Source: Lepraria neglecta (lineage: Eukaryota; Ascomycota; Lecanoromycetes; Lecanorales; Stereocaulaceae). From it: a stretch of DNA of 64,000 nt. Below, in pieces: positions 45,795 to 56,247 of this stretch (within the stretch, counting starts at the first letter, position 1; every line of letters starts with the position of its first letter). The notes beneath the pieces were generated by a model, which saw only the letters and a program-made list of their open reading frames with translations, did no database searches and was not told where the DNA came from. The stretch spans positions 806,001 to 870,000 of the forward strand of contig CM065650.1 of NCBI GenBank assembly GCA_033220425.1, read 5' to 3'. A program made the position numbers and the translations under genes.

Positions 45795-46626
45795 GTTAAG
45801 GTTTCTGCAGGCAAGTGGTACGGTGATTGAGGTCAAGGAAAGCTTTGCGCAAGATGTTGAGGATGTCGCCAAAAGATGTGCTTTTGAGATGTTGTGAATG
45901 GGCTGGCTGAAAACGGAAAACGCGCACAAAGGAAATCGTCGAAAACGGACGCGGCCAACAAAGAAGTCGTGAAAAGTCTTCCCATTGACAATCAAATGAG
46001 TACAAAACATCACCGCATGCGTGTGAAGAGGTGTTAGTGAGATGTGTTTTGATCTTTGCCTGTCGATGGGCGGTCAGATCGTTGCCCTTTGTTCAGCCTC
46101 AAAACAGATAGGATTCGCAAGGTGCATGAAGCTGCAATGGGCTCGAAATACTATTCGCTAGCCTTGAGTGGAGTCTGAATTTTTCAGAAGCGAGTATGTT
46201 GAGGCTGAGCATGGTCAAACGTGGGAAGAGTCGAAGAATCTCAGCGTGGCGCAGCCACGGTTCTGCAGCGAACAATCGTCTTCCTCATGTCGTGGCAACT
46301 GCTAATCGCTGAGTCGAGTGTTGCGCAACGCAGATAGGACTTGAAAAGAACTCACTGGCTGTCATGCCCATGTGTTTCTCATGTTGAGCTGAAGTCAGTG
46401 AAGCGTCAGCATTGCGCTAGCCTGGTGACGCTAGTAATGCGTTGTTGACGAGATCAATCGCGAATACGCAGTCATAGAGTTACACGCGGTCTAGCATACA
46501 CATGTACACGAAAGGAATGAATAATTAAGTATCCTCCAATGCTCATCAATAACCCTTACCTATGCTCAAAGAATCCCAGGCGCCATTGCCATGCATTATA
46601 CCACCAAAAATATCCACAGTGAAATC
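45795..46626. other. intergenic, no gene seen
   Basis: 832 bases between two minus-strand genes. Holds the presumed promoter of the wall-protein gene next to its start codon and the 3' region of the hydroxylase gene. Confidence 0.4.
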
Positions 46627-47925
46627 TTATGCAGCTTTGGCTGCTTTCGCAGGAGGTTCGCCGAGTTCGGTGCCAAAGACTGTGTCCCAGAAGCGGCTCG
46701 TAACACCGAAGCCCAGCTCGAAGTTTGCGTAGTGGTGCTGAAGGTGGTATTTCTTGAGTTGCTGGTAGTAGGATGGAAGACTGTCAAGATGATTAGCTCT
46801 GGATTCGGCTGCTAAGACTCGTGAGAGACCTACTTCTTGTGGTGTAGGAAGTAGTGCGTAAGGTCATAGCATATGTAGCCGAAAATGCCGCCACAGAACA
46901 CGGCTGTCGCAGCGTACCAATCATAGAAGAAGACTGTGTGGGCGAGCTTGTAGAATGGTGTTGCGAGGGCGACAAAGAGGGTTGGTGGCATGACAAGGCG
47001 GTACTTGTCCATAGGAAGGTAGTGGTGGATGCCGTGAAGAAGGAAGTGACCTGTGACGCCGATCCTGTTGTCTGGCAGGTATCTTCACGAGAGTCAGCAA
47101 TAGCAACAGCGATGATTGCTAGCAGTCAACTTACTTATCGACATGGAACAGCCCTCGGTGAAGCCCGTACTCCACCAGTGTCCACAGGAAGAGGCCAATC
47201 ATCCAGTATGCCGCAGTCTGGAAGACCGACGGCAAGCCATGGTACGCGAGATATGTTCCGTACGCCACAGGCGGCAGCCAGACTATCGGTATAACATACC
47301 AAGCCGTTTTGCTCAATGGTTCCAAGAAGTTTCCAAACAGCGGCGCTGAGTCCCCTTTTGTGTAGTATCGCGGCCGGTGTACTTGCTCGAGATAGAAGTC
47401 TTTTGTGAAGCCACCATTCCACACTTGCATCAACAGAGGTTTATTGAGATCGAGGAACCTGTGGGTCTTGTAGTCGACGCTCACGTCGGTTTCTTTCGTC
47501 AGATCCTCAACTCCCGAGAGGCCTGTGGCGGCAAAGATCGGTCTGCTTTTGTTGGCTTCGTCCGCGGCGCCGTTGGCTTTTAATTCTTCCATTCCCTCTT
47601 CGTTTGGTGGTAATGGAACAATATCTTCTGGTCGATCATGTTCCACGACGGCTTTGATGATTGGTTCTTTGGCTACGAAGCCAATTAGGTGCTCGTTGAG
47701 GATGTCATAGGCGGCTTCGCTATGAAAATGTGATAGTTCATTGCGCATTATGTCCGAGACGTCTTTCCCTCCATATTCCAGTATCATGTCTCCTCCTCCA
47801 GGGTGGTCTTCCAGAAATGGTGTGATATCGTAGACATTGGCGCCAACGGTTACATAGCAGGACTTTTCTGTGCTCTGTTTCTCCACATCATGGGTCGGAA
47901 GGGTAGGGAGTGATATTCCAGGCAT
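46627..47925 (-). CDS. SCS7: sphingolipid fatty acid 2-hydroxylase (Scs7/FAH1)
   Basis: Three exons are inferred: 47925-47135, 47082-46834 and 46780-46627, giving 397 residues. The N-terminal cytochrome b5 domain has the haem ligand motif FLEDHPGGGDMILEYGGKDV. The hydroxylase half has four membrane helices and the conserved His clusters: EYGLHRGLFH, GHFLLHGIHHYLPMD (border of exons 1 and 2), LTHYFLHHKN (border of exons 2 and 3) and KYHLQHHYANFELGFGVTS. In yeast this ER enzyme hydroxylates C2 of the very long acyl chain of ceramides, using iron and electrons from its b5 domain. Length and order match the family and all ligands seen are intact. The splice sites rebuild two of the His motifs, which supports the gene model. 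A Lys/Ala C-terminus (PPAKAAKAA) might serve as an ER signal. Confidence 0.94.
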
Positions 47926-49203
47926 CGTGAGGGTTTTCTAGGTGTGAAAATTGAGGGATTGGACAATGCGGATGAAGAAGGGACTTAAGAATGTCAGGCA
48001 TCGAGGCTGTGATTGAAAGCTGAACTTCGCCCCACGCGGCATGGCGTGGCAAAAATGATGCACTAATTTTAAATCTACGCCAAGAAAACAGTCGGGCGCG
48101 GCTGTACGTTTTTCCGAAGATCTTCGTTACACCAACGACAACTTCATTCACTTTGCCTGCTCTCAGTGGCCATTGTTGTGTCCGCATGCGTGGATCGCGT
48201 TATCTTTGGCCTGGATCTAGTTATTCTTCCTTTCCTCGGGCATTTTTCTTGGAATTTACGGCTTCTGCAGATGTACAAGGCGACTGTTCTGGAGAAGGAC
48301 GTATCCTCCATGTATAACATGGCTATTGGGTAACGCCGGCTCTTCAAAAACGGCATGGTTAGCATTTGGACTTTTATAGTTGCAATTGTGCCCCATTTGC
48401 TCGTGGTTGTATGCTTTCTTGACATTCCACTTGTCATAGGCTTAGAGCGTCGTAGAGCGGACCTGCTGTCGACTGTGCCTTGAATGTGGTCGTAACGCTG
48501 GACTTACCCGCTTCGATCCTTCGGAATCTATTTTTCAATATGAATCACTGCCTCGATGAGCATTTCATTTGTCGAGGAATTGGCTAGCAAGGAAGTTCAA
48601 AGGTGTGAAAGTTCTCAGAGTATGTGCCACTAGAACAGCAGCAACGCTCGATGAGCATGATCAATAACTGGGCGGCTCTGAAATACGATAGTGTGTTGAG
48701 ACATTGCTTGATAGTGGATGAATATATCATCTATTAAGCCGTTTTCAGGATAACAGGTCGCCACCTCGAGGGGAGTACCGCCCAATCAAAATAGTGAATG
48801 GGATAGCCCCCTTCGTGGGTTGGTCTGGTGGGGAATTACCGCGCAATCAAATTAGTGAATGCGAAAGGTCCTCATCGTGGACTACGGGTTCCTGACAAAT
48901 CAAGCGATATTTCTTATTTTTGTTTGTTTTCTTTTTGCTTCTTCTATTGGAGCGCATTGTGGCATTTTAAGACGTCCTTCATAAGATGGTAACCGTTTTG
49001 GCTTTTTTTTGCCCTTACGGTTCTCTTTTTACGACGATTTTTGCAAGAAGGGGCGAGTTCCTTCGGCACGTGACTAGCTACAGGTAGTTGTCAAAATCAA
49101 CTCTTGCCAATTCACTCAACACTCCTTTCAATCCATCCGACAACACCATCCTATCACAAATCGTCGCTTTACTCAGGATAGGCCCCCTAGCAGTCTCCAA
49201 CTA
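47926..49203. other. intergenic with a short direct repeat
   Basis: No gene seen. The left end is the hydroxylase promoter. Two copies of a segment of about 55 bases lie at about 48770-48822 and 48827-48885: ggggagtaccgcccaatcaa and ggggaattaccgcgcaatca, each continuing into tagtgaatg. Confidence 0.45.
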
Positions 49204-49212
49204 AAATCTAAC

Positions 49213-50708
49213 TTGGCACCATCTGCAGCAGCTCGGAGACGTGCCAACACAAGAGCGAATGAGCTCAAACATATCCTGAACAAGATCGAGCATGACCATG
49301 TCTTTCTCTTACAGGAGGTCCCAGTACAGCTTGGAAGGATAGCACCAACAACTTACCGTTATTCGGAATGCTTCGAGCCTGATGCACACACGCGGTACGT
49401 ACATTTGATTGTCGTTCTTCCCCAAATAGGGACGCTGTCTAAGTCCTAAGACCTATTATGGGAATAATAGCTGAGGCTATACTCCCTAAGAATACCTCAT
49501 AACAATATCTTGTATCCGCCAAGAGTATGGCTGACTCCAATATCTCTGAAGTCCGGGCAGTCATCGTCTTAGTCTAGAAGAGCGTGAGCGACGCGACTCG
49601 CAGACTAATCACATTGGCTGAGGCTATTGACCCTCTCAATCAGGTCCTCCATACTCCAAAGGGCCTCAGTGGGAGCTGCGGACTCGGTGCTGATAGGCAA
49701 GGATGGTACCATGTCGTCAGTGTTGAAGCACTGCTCCAGCAAGCCGGACAGGAATTCTACGAGGCTCGCTCCATTACCACGCAGATCTTCCTCGCAATCT
49801 TCACGTTGGCCGACTACCTCTTTGCCGACGAACGCACAATACCTAACCTACCAAGCAAATTCACCCTACGACCCTTGAAACGTCATGCCTTGGACCTCTG
49901 GAAGGCCCGACATATGCACGATATGTGGGAGCTTGGTGATCTATCCATCAACCATAATAGCCTTCATCGCGGACGGGACTCTAAGACATTCTACTTAAAT
50001 GTTACTACGAGAGACTACAACGGCTACTATGATGATGGCACACTGGCGCAACTTGATTCAGATGAGGTCAGCAACTGTTCATTAGACGACGTCATGATCA
50101 ACATGAACCAACACAATTATGCCCATGTGCAGGCGCAGGTCACAGGGCACTTTAATAGTGCGAGTGTTCATCATCAGACTAGTAGGCCCGACATCCAAGT
50201 AGAAGAGCATAGTATTGTCATAGGAGGGGAAGAGGGCCCCAAAACCCCGGAAGATGACCAGAGTAACGTCATTAGGGAGAATTCTGAGACTCAAGCAGAC
50301 GACCAGAGCAACGTGACGAGGTACGAAGCCGAGATCCCGTCAGACGACCGGAGCAGAATGATGGGGCATGAAGAAGAACCCTCAGTGGACGACCAGAGCA
50401 ATATGATGGGAGAGGAAGAGGAGCCCGCCGCCAGGTTCGACACGTCGAAGTGCTATGCAAATAAGGGGACTCATACTGAGCCAGTAGTCACCCTTTTCAG
50501 CACTGGGCCTGGGTGGTATGAAACCCTTCTTCGTCTAAGCCGTGAAGCCGCTGGGCAAGCTGGAACAGCAGCTGCCCGCACGGGGTATCATGGATTTGAG
50601 TCAAGCAACACACCTATAGTGACACAGAAGATACGTGAAGATGTCATTTCTCGGGGTTTTAATGGCATTGGAGAGAACAGGTTGGTCAAGAGGAGGGATT
50701 CTTTATGA
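49213..50708 (+). CDS. orphan protein with a 15-residue repeat; 5' end unresolved
   Basis: A long open stretch (49578-50708, 376 residues and a stop) contains no ATG at its 5' end. An upstream frame (49213-49398, ELKHILNKIEHDHVFLLQEV) can be joined over a 179-base intron, but it also lacks an ATG, so a further 5' exon or a decayed start must be assumed. The protein has a helical first part (EAIDPLNQVLHTPKGLSGSC), a hydrophobic stretch SITTQIFLAIFTLADYLFAD, then four acidic repeats of 15 residues around DDQSN (starting at bases 50253, 50298, 50343 and 50388). The C-terminus is basic. I do not recognise a family; it could be lineage-specific. Confidence 0.45.
50253..50432 (+). repeat. 45-base in-frame tandem repeat, four units
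   Basis: The anchor gacgaccagagca recurs every 45 bases exactly (four times), keeping the reading frame of the orphan gene. The units differ by substitutions only. Confidence 0.85.
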
Positions 50709-52252
50709 GAACGCGTTTGGAAAGTGTTCGCTTTCTGGTTTTCTTCTCGGGTATGGATGTTGAGCAAGGATAATAAATCGCTTTCGGCGGTCAAAGGGTG
50801 TGTTTATTGCATATTCGTCGATTAAGGTAATATGTGATTGATTTAGCCCTTCGCTATCTTCGAGCGGAAGACTTCTGTAGTGAACATGGCCTACAATTAT
50901 GACTCTTTGGAGGTGTTATCATCAGTGGATATCACGAGTTGTTCACAGATGGCTGGCCTTCTTCACTGGCGCAATAGCAAAGCTCAATGTAAATTCATGC
51001 ATCTTTCCGTTCAGTGATTGGTTGTTCCTGTGGTAAAAGAGTCCCAGTGGATCCTTCAAGGTGTTGTTTTAAGTGACAATGAGTCAGAAGATCCCTGTTC
51101 ACTTCGTTAAGGCTACAGTCATGCTTTGCACTTCACAGCACCGGTTCCCTGTTTAACACGCTGCAAGAGCATCCAGAAGTACCCTCTACTACCGACCTTC
51201 TTCCTTCTCTCTTTTACTATCCACCTCGAAACTGGTACATTTAGGGGAGGGCTGGTGGCATTGATAAGCGGTTACGCAGCTAGATGACTTTTTATTATCA
51301 TGCAGAAACGAGTGAAAGCTGTAAAACTGCGTGTGTCTCATCGCTGATCTTCTTTCAACAACATTCCACCTTGATATTTCTAACCGGTTTTGCGGCCATC
51401 CCGGGCCAACTAAGCGAGTTCCTCCTTGACATCATTCTCTATGGTAAGCTTCAAGTCAGTCTTAAAATTTTGAACACGGAACTCCTTCTCTTTTCTAAAC
51501 ACACCTATAATACATACTGAAACCTACCTCCTCCACAGACATACATACACCTCATTACCCTCGAAAATCCCTGCAACGCGTCGAACAGCTTGTGGCGCCA
51601 ACTCTGACCTCGGAAAATGCAATCATCGACAGCTACGTCGCAAGACCATTACCGAGCAAGACAACTCGCCGCCGGGTTGGCAAAGGCATGTCAATGCAAC
51701 AGTTCCTTTTTTTTCCTTTGCCAATCTAAACGCCAAGGCTGAGTATTAAAAAATTCAAATTGTAATTACTTTACCAACAGATTGTGATAAGTACCTAAAG
51801 ATTTGCCGATTATTCCCAAGCTGCGCGCTATCATCCGATGTTAGCCGTCCTTCATTGCATAGGCGCTAGCTGTTAGTGTAATGTCAAGAACGCCTCAGTA
51901 CCTCTTCAACAGAAACCTTACGACCCATAAATAATAATGCTACCTAATTAGTTACTCTGTATTCTTGGTTAGTATTCTGAAGTATAGCAGGGTATTTACA
52001 CCACCAAGGCAAAACGGATTCAATACAAAACAGGCCAGTTTTTTTGACGACGTTGAAAGGTAGAAATCTTAAAACCTCAAACGGTTATGCTTCCTGGGAA
52101 TTTTGGCGGCGACGAGCTCTAGACTTCGAATTGAGCATCTTGGTACAGATGCTCTAAAGCGTGATATACGAATTCAAGCAATCTTACTTCACAACTCCCA
52201 AGTTTCTGAGTCATCAATCTAAAGGATTGGTCCTCCGAAATTTAATCTACCA
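50709..52252. other. intergenic, no gene seen
   Basis: 1.5 kb between the orphan gene and the transposon. Only short frames without recognisable features. Fairly AT-rich at 51680-52060. Confidence 0.35.
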
Positions 52253-52254
52253 TA

Positions 52255-52341
52255 CAGTCGATTGCAAAACCATTGGCGGGAACGCTAAGGCACTTTCGGG
52301 GTACCCCACCACACACCAAATTTTGGTGGCAGAAGGGGTAT
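52255..52341 (+). repeat. left terminal inverted repeat
   Basis: 87 bases beginning cagtcgattgcaaaaccatt. It matches the reverse complement of 56159-56245 at 85 of 87 positions. It contains smaller palindromic parts (ggggtacccc and ccaaattttgg), which may be transposase-binding sites. Confidence 0.92.
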
Positions 52342-52467
52342 CTAGGGAGGACTGTACTGTAGACCGTAGATGCAATTGAACATTTCTCAAAAAGGCAATA
52401 GTGAGGCCCTGTAGACGTCATTCCTTGGTGTTTTGCTTGCCCACAACCACCTCCCTCGCTGTCCACT

Positions 52468-53552
52468 ATGGTCCTACCTATAGACCCATACACCAGGGCT
52501 GCTATTCAGCGAGAGCTTGAGCTCGGTTTCGATAACGACACCATTCTGCTTGGTGGATATGATGTTAGCCTGCGGACACTACAGCGTATGAGGAGAAGCT
52601 GGAGGATATATGGAGAGGTGTATATACCCAGTGAGAACCGCGGTGGGAGGCCAAGGGCTCTGCACCAAGTGTACGAGGAAGAGCTTTTGGCGTATTTGGA
52701 GCAACGTCCTATGGCTTATCTGGATGAGATGGCGTTCTTCCTCCTGGATGAATTTGATGTCCAGGTTGATGAGGCTACAATCTGGAGAGCTCTTACACGC
52801 ATTGGTTGGTCTCGAAAGAAGTGCCGCAAGGTTGCTAAGGAACGCAACCAAGAGCTCCGAGACTACTGGTTCACCAAGCTCTCTGATTGGCGAGCTGACC
52901 AGCTTATATTTCTGGACGAGAGCGCTGCTTGTGAGCGTACAGGTGAGATCTCTTCTGATTGGCTGGTGCTTGCTAACAGTACTCAGGGGATCGAAAATTT
53001 GGATGGGGACCTCTAGGAAGAACACCGGCAGTTATACAGAACCTCAAGAGGAATAAGAGATGGAGTCTATTACCTGCCTTTACAATCGACGGTTATATCG
53101 ATTGGATAATATACCAGGGGCCCATTACCGCCGCGATGTTCAACGAATTCGTCCGAGATCGAATCCTCCCTCATTGCACTCCATACGAAAGCGGCGGTCC
53201 TATGTCTGTACTTATAATGGATAATTGCAAGATACACTGGAACTCTGAGTTGACAGAGATGTGCCAGGAAGCAGGCGTTCGGCTCGAATATCTCCCTCCA
53301 TATTCGCCAGATTTGAACCCTATTGAGACATCTTTCGCTGTGTTGAAGGCTTGGATGAAGAGACATCAGGACATTGGAGAGCTCTTTGCAACAGATAATA
53401 CATATGGAGAATTTCTAAACTTAGCGGTAGAGGCTCAAGATCCATGGCCCGATGCAGGCAATCTCTTCCGCTTAGCAGGGATCGAATATGAGGGCATCAA
53501 TAATGCAGTCAGACAAGTAGAGGAGTCAGACGAGGAAGAAGGAGACATATAA
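52468..53552 (+). CDS. Tc1/mariner transposase (DD34E)
   Basis: The plain reading frame stops at 53016. Removing a 44-base intron (52943-52986, gtgaga ... actcag, with a gctaaca branch-like site) joins SAACERTG to DRKFGWGPLGRTPAVIQNL and gives 346 residues. This border rebuilds the ERTGDRKxGW motif usual in these transposases. The N-terminal 100 residues are a paired-type helix-turn-helix (TLQRMRRSWRIYGEVY, NRGGRPRALHQVYEEELLAY). The catalytic triad is D in LIFLDESA, D in LIMDNCKIHW and E in LPPYSPDLNPIE, with 34 residues between the second D and E. All three are present and no in-frame stop remains, so the enzyme may be functional. It acts in the nucleus by cut-and-paste at TA. Confidence 0.92.
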
Positions 53553-53601
53553 TTGTGTATATAATAAGAGGGAAAGCTTGCAATCTAGGTTATATATAGA
53601 T

Positions 53602-55614
53602 TTAGGTCTTTGCTTGAGTCTCCAGCTGAGTCTCTGCAAAACAGTCTGAATCACTAAGATTCGCTCCACCGTATAGATCGTATATATCCGGGTCATCATC
53701 CTGGGTCTCATCTTCATAAGCTTTCGTCTCAACAGACGGAATTATATGTCCCTGCTTATAGGACGTCTGCTGAGGCCTGCTTGCTAAACGCTGCCGCGAT
53801 GGCGATAATGGGAGAGTTCTTCCTAGACCTCCAACATGAAGAGTCGTTTGAACCTGCCTCTCACGGCCCCATTTACTGACGTTTCTAGCCAATTGGCGGC
53901 CAATCCCAGGCTTAATACCAAGCTTACGCCACTGCTCCTCATGCTCGTCATTCTTCCAGGCTTGTATGATATCTGTAGTATAGCCCTGATCCATAAGCTC
54001 GTCCTTAGCCTCCTCATATGCTTTTATGTATTCAGGGTGCTTTTTGCTTAACCATCCAACGAACTCGGCTAGTTCGCCTTCGACAGGGCTGCTATTTCGA
54101 TAGGACGAGAGGCCTGGTGTTGCTGTGACTGAGCGAGAGATCGAGTGAGGGGGTCGAGTAGTTGTCTCAGTTGGATCCACGTCTCTAGAGCGAAGCTCTT
54201 TTATCAGATCTGACGTTCTCGTGTCTCTCAGCGACTGGGGCCCTGATATCAGTGGCTGAAAGCCAGGCTGGAAGCTATATCCGTAGGGATACAAAGGCGG
54301 TGGCTGTCCAAACTGCCCTCCTATAGTAGGATAAGCAGGTGTAGTTGTAGGCTGTGTTGGTGTCTCAGTGGTATGTCGTCTCTTTTCTTTACGAGCCTCC
54401 TTCTTCTGCGTCTGCTGTAGTTCAACAAGTAAAGACGCAGGAGGCTCGTCGTCACTTATTCGACCTGTAGTATCTCTTAGGATAGCAACTGCCCACATCT
54501 TCGACTGCCTTGGAAGGAAGGGTATATGCTCGCCCTTATGCAAATAGCAATAGTGGCCCGTATTGCTGCATATAGAACTTTTGCAAGCCCATCGATTGTG
54601 TATTTCCTGTTGTTTTTGCCTCCAAGGCTCCCCTGCATTCGTCTCATCCATCTCCCCAAGAAGCCTATTAGTTGGGATATGTGTAGAGCCTCTTGCTGTT
54701 CCTGAAACAATCGTCCCAGGCTTCTTCTCAGCTGCTTTGCCAACTACGGGGATCTCCCCCGTGCTGTTACGGGCCCAATGGTATATAAGGTCCACCTGTA
54801 GGCCCTTCTTTCCGTCCTTCTGCCACTCCCGAAGCTCGTCTTCAACACTATACCAGTCCTGCTGCGTCTCGGCGGTGGTAGAACGTCGATTCGGCCCTGT
54901 AAGCTTCTCATAAAATGGTGTTGCTTGGACTGAGACACGAAAGCAGGCGTGGCCTCTCTCTATAGCCCATTTAGCGGCGAATTCCTTCTGCTGATTATGC
55001 ATAGTTCTAATAAGAATGTCGTTACTGCCATCGACAGTATAGTCCCGGAAGGTCTGGCTGCGAATAATCGAACTTTGGATGTCTTTCTCCCAGAATGACC
55101 TGACAGCAAGCTTATATTTAAAAGCAACACGTCCTGGCGATTCGAGCTCGTCCTCACTATCCAGGTGTATCGAATTTGCCTTCCCCTTCTTCTGATTTGT
55201 AGTAGAACCGTGGGATTGCTGACCAGCCGTAGACTGCGAGTTATCGACATCCTTTGGAGTCTCCTCACTCTCACCGAAAACGTCCTCCCTACGAGATATC
55301 TCCTTCCTAGCCTGCGTCCACCTCTTATTCGATTCACCTTCGACGCCTACGAACAGGCTTTCAGACGAATGGCGTCTTATTTGGGGCTGCTGGGTATCGA
55401 AATACGTCTGAGTGTTGGATAACTGAGTCTCGGGCCCAGCTCCATCAGAATCGTCATCCTCATCGAGCAGATCATGTCGAAATGAGGTTATAGACGTTCG
55501 AGACGGTGTATCTGGCACCAAATCAATTGCCTTCTGAGCTCTTGCCCTGAGGAATAGCGCTGAGGACGACTGCTGGCTTGAAAAGAGGCTAGACGAGACA
55601 GGTGGCGGTGGCAT
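53602..55614 (-). CDS. transposon-borne accessory protein, Cys cluster plus SAM-like C-terminus
   Basis: Single open frame of 670 residues from ATG 55614, convergent with the transposase and ending 50 bases from it. Residues 1-160 are Ser/Asp-rich and disordered. About 160-300 look folded (FKYKLAVRSFWEKDIQSSII, FAAKWAIERGHACFRVSVQA, LQVDLIYHWARN). About 335-400 hold a cysteine cluster, RWACKSSICSNTGHYCYLHK, then SKMWAVAILRDTTGRISDDE, a possible zinc site. A Pro/Gln/Tyr-rich part follows. At about 530-600, LAEFVGWLSKKHPEYIKAYE, then DIIQAWKNDEHEEQWRKLGI and KPGIGRQLARNVSKW resemble a small SAM-like helical domain. Cys-cluster then SAM-like layouts occur in uncharacterised fungal proteins that I recall but cannot check. 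The role is unknown; helping transposition or being passenger cargo are both possible. Confidence 0.8.
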   Translation of the reverse strand: MPPPPVSSSLFSSQQSSSALFLRARAQKAIDLVPDTPSRTSITSFRHDLLDEDDDSDGAGPETQLSNTQTYFDTQQPQIRRHSSESLFVGVEGESNKRWTQARKEISRREDVFGESEETPKDVDNSQSTAGQQSHGSTTNQKKGKANSIHLDSEDELESPGRVAFKYKLAVRSFWEKDIQSSIIRSQTFRDYTVDGSNDILIRTMHNQQKEFAAKWAIERGHACFRVSVQATPFYEKLTGPNRRSTTAETQQDWYSVEDELREWQKDGKKGLQVDLIYHWARNSTGEIPVVGKAAEKKPGTIVSGTARGSTHIPTNRLLGEMDETNAGEPWRQKQQEIHNRWACKSSICSNTGHYCYLHKGEHIPFLPRQSKMWAVAILRDTTGRISDDEPPASLLVELQQTQKKEARKEKRRHTTETPTQPTTTPAYPTIGGQFGQPPPLYPYGYSFQPGFQPLISGPQSLRDTRTSDLIKELRSRDVDPTETTTRPPHSISRSVTATPGLSSYRNSSPVEGELAEFVGWLSKKHPEYIKAYEEAKDELMDQGYTTDIIQAWKNDEHEEQWRKLGIKPGIGRQLARNVSKWGRERQVQTTLHVGGLGRTLPLSPSRQRLASRPQQTSYKQGHIIPSVETKAYEDETQDDDPDIYDLYGGANLSDSDCFAETQLETQAKT

Positions 55615-55652
55615 ACTTGAGTGGAATGTACGGGGAGCATGCAAAGATCCGT

Positions 55653-56018
55653 CTATACTACAGGGGGGCTTTGCTCGGGCTCTGGGGAGGGCTGCTTTGC
55701 TGGTTGAGAAGCCTTTTTAGAGGCCTTCTTAGCAGCTGGCTTCAAAGCTCGTTGAGGAGCTGCCTTGCCATCCTTTTTGGGCGGCGGTGGACGCTTCTCA
55801 GCCTGCTCAGGCGCCTGGGGTGGCTTCAGCACCAGCCGTCCAGATGGGGGGGCTGGCGGGTTGAGGGTCAGACGTCCAGGTGTCTGAGGGGCAGCAGCAG
55901 CAGCAGCAGGGGCAGGAGGCTTCAGGGTCAGACGGCGAGGTGTCTGGGCGACAGCAGGCTCTCTATCGACGGCAGCATACCTGTCAAACGTACTGGAACG
56001 ACGCTTTCTGGGGCCCAT
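55653..56018 (-). CDS. small basic Pro/Ala/Lys-rich protein in the transposon
   Basis: 121 residues from ATG 56018, ending 38 bases before the ATG of the large accessory gene and in a different frame. Three repeats, TPRRLTLKPPAP, TPGRLTLNPPAP and SGRLVLKPPQAP, are followed by a histone H1-like tail (ALKPAAKKASKKASQPAK). A GCA/GCT run gives six or more Ala. No intron that joins it to the next frame could be found, so it is either a separate gene, an upstream frame on the same transcript, or the former N-terminus of the larger protein. DNA binding by charge is plausible. Confidence 0.55.
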   Translation of the reverse strand: MGPRKRRSSTFDRYAAVDREPAVAQTPRRLTLKPPAPAAAAAAPQTPGRLTLNPPAPPSGRLVLKPPQAPEQAEKRPPPPKKDGKAAPQRALKPAAKKASKKASQPAKQPSPEPEQSPPVV

Positions 56019-56158
56019 AGCGACAGCGACAATGAGGTCTACAGTCTACGAGCGCGGGGGGAGACAAAACACCATATATGGGGCACTGGCGGCTTCATCT
56101 TTGCCGTTTTAGGAAGACTACATGAGCACTACTGCAGAGACAACGCAGCACTTTCTAT

Positions 56159-56245
56159 ATACCCGTTCTGCCACCAGAATTTGGTGTGTGGTGGGGTACC
56201 CCGAAAGTGCCTTAGCGTTCCCGCCAATGGTTTTGCAATCGACTG
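56159..56245 (-). repeat. right terminal inverted repeat
   Basis: Inverted partner of 52255-52341, ending tgcaatcgactg next to the TA at 56246-56247. The two mismatches with the left end lie in its inner 20 bases. Confidence 0.92.
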
Positions 56246-56247
56246 TA

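Larger units (their letters stand above)
52255..56245 (+). mobile_element. complete Tc1/mariner DNA transposon with two extra genes
   Basis: Element of 3991 bases bounded by CAGTCG ... CGACTG, with TA on each side (52253-52254 and 56246-56247), the target duplication expected for Tc1/mariner. The terminal inverted repeats are 87 bases with two mismatches. Inside are a DD34E transposase on the plus strand and, convergent to it, a 670-residue gene and a 121-residue gene on the minus strand. Most Tc1/mariner elements are 1.3-2.5 kb with a single gene, so the extra 2.5 kb is unusual. Near-identical ends and open frames suggest recent activity. The insertion lies in non-genic DNA between the orphan gene and degenerate repeats. 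Confidence 0.9.

Noticed and set aside
52243-52380. Second transposon end or solo repeat left of the transposase
   Set aside because: It is fully explained as the left terminal repeat of the 3991-base element once its partner at 56159-56245 is recognised.
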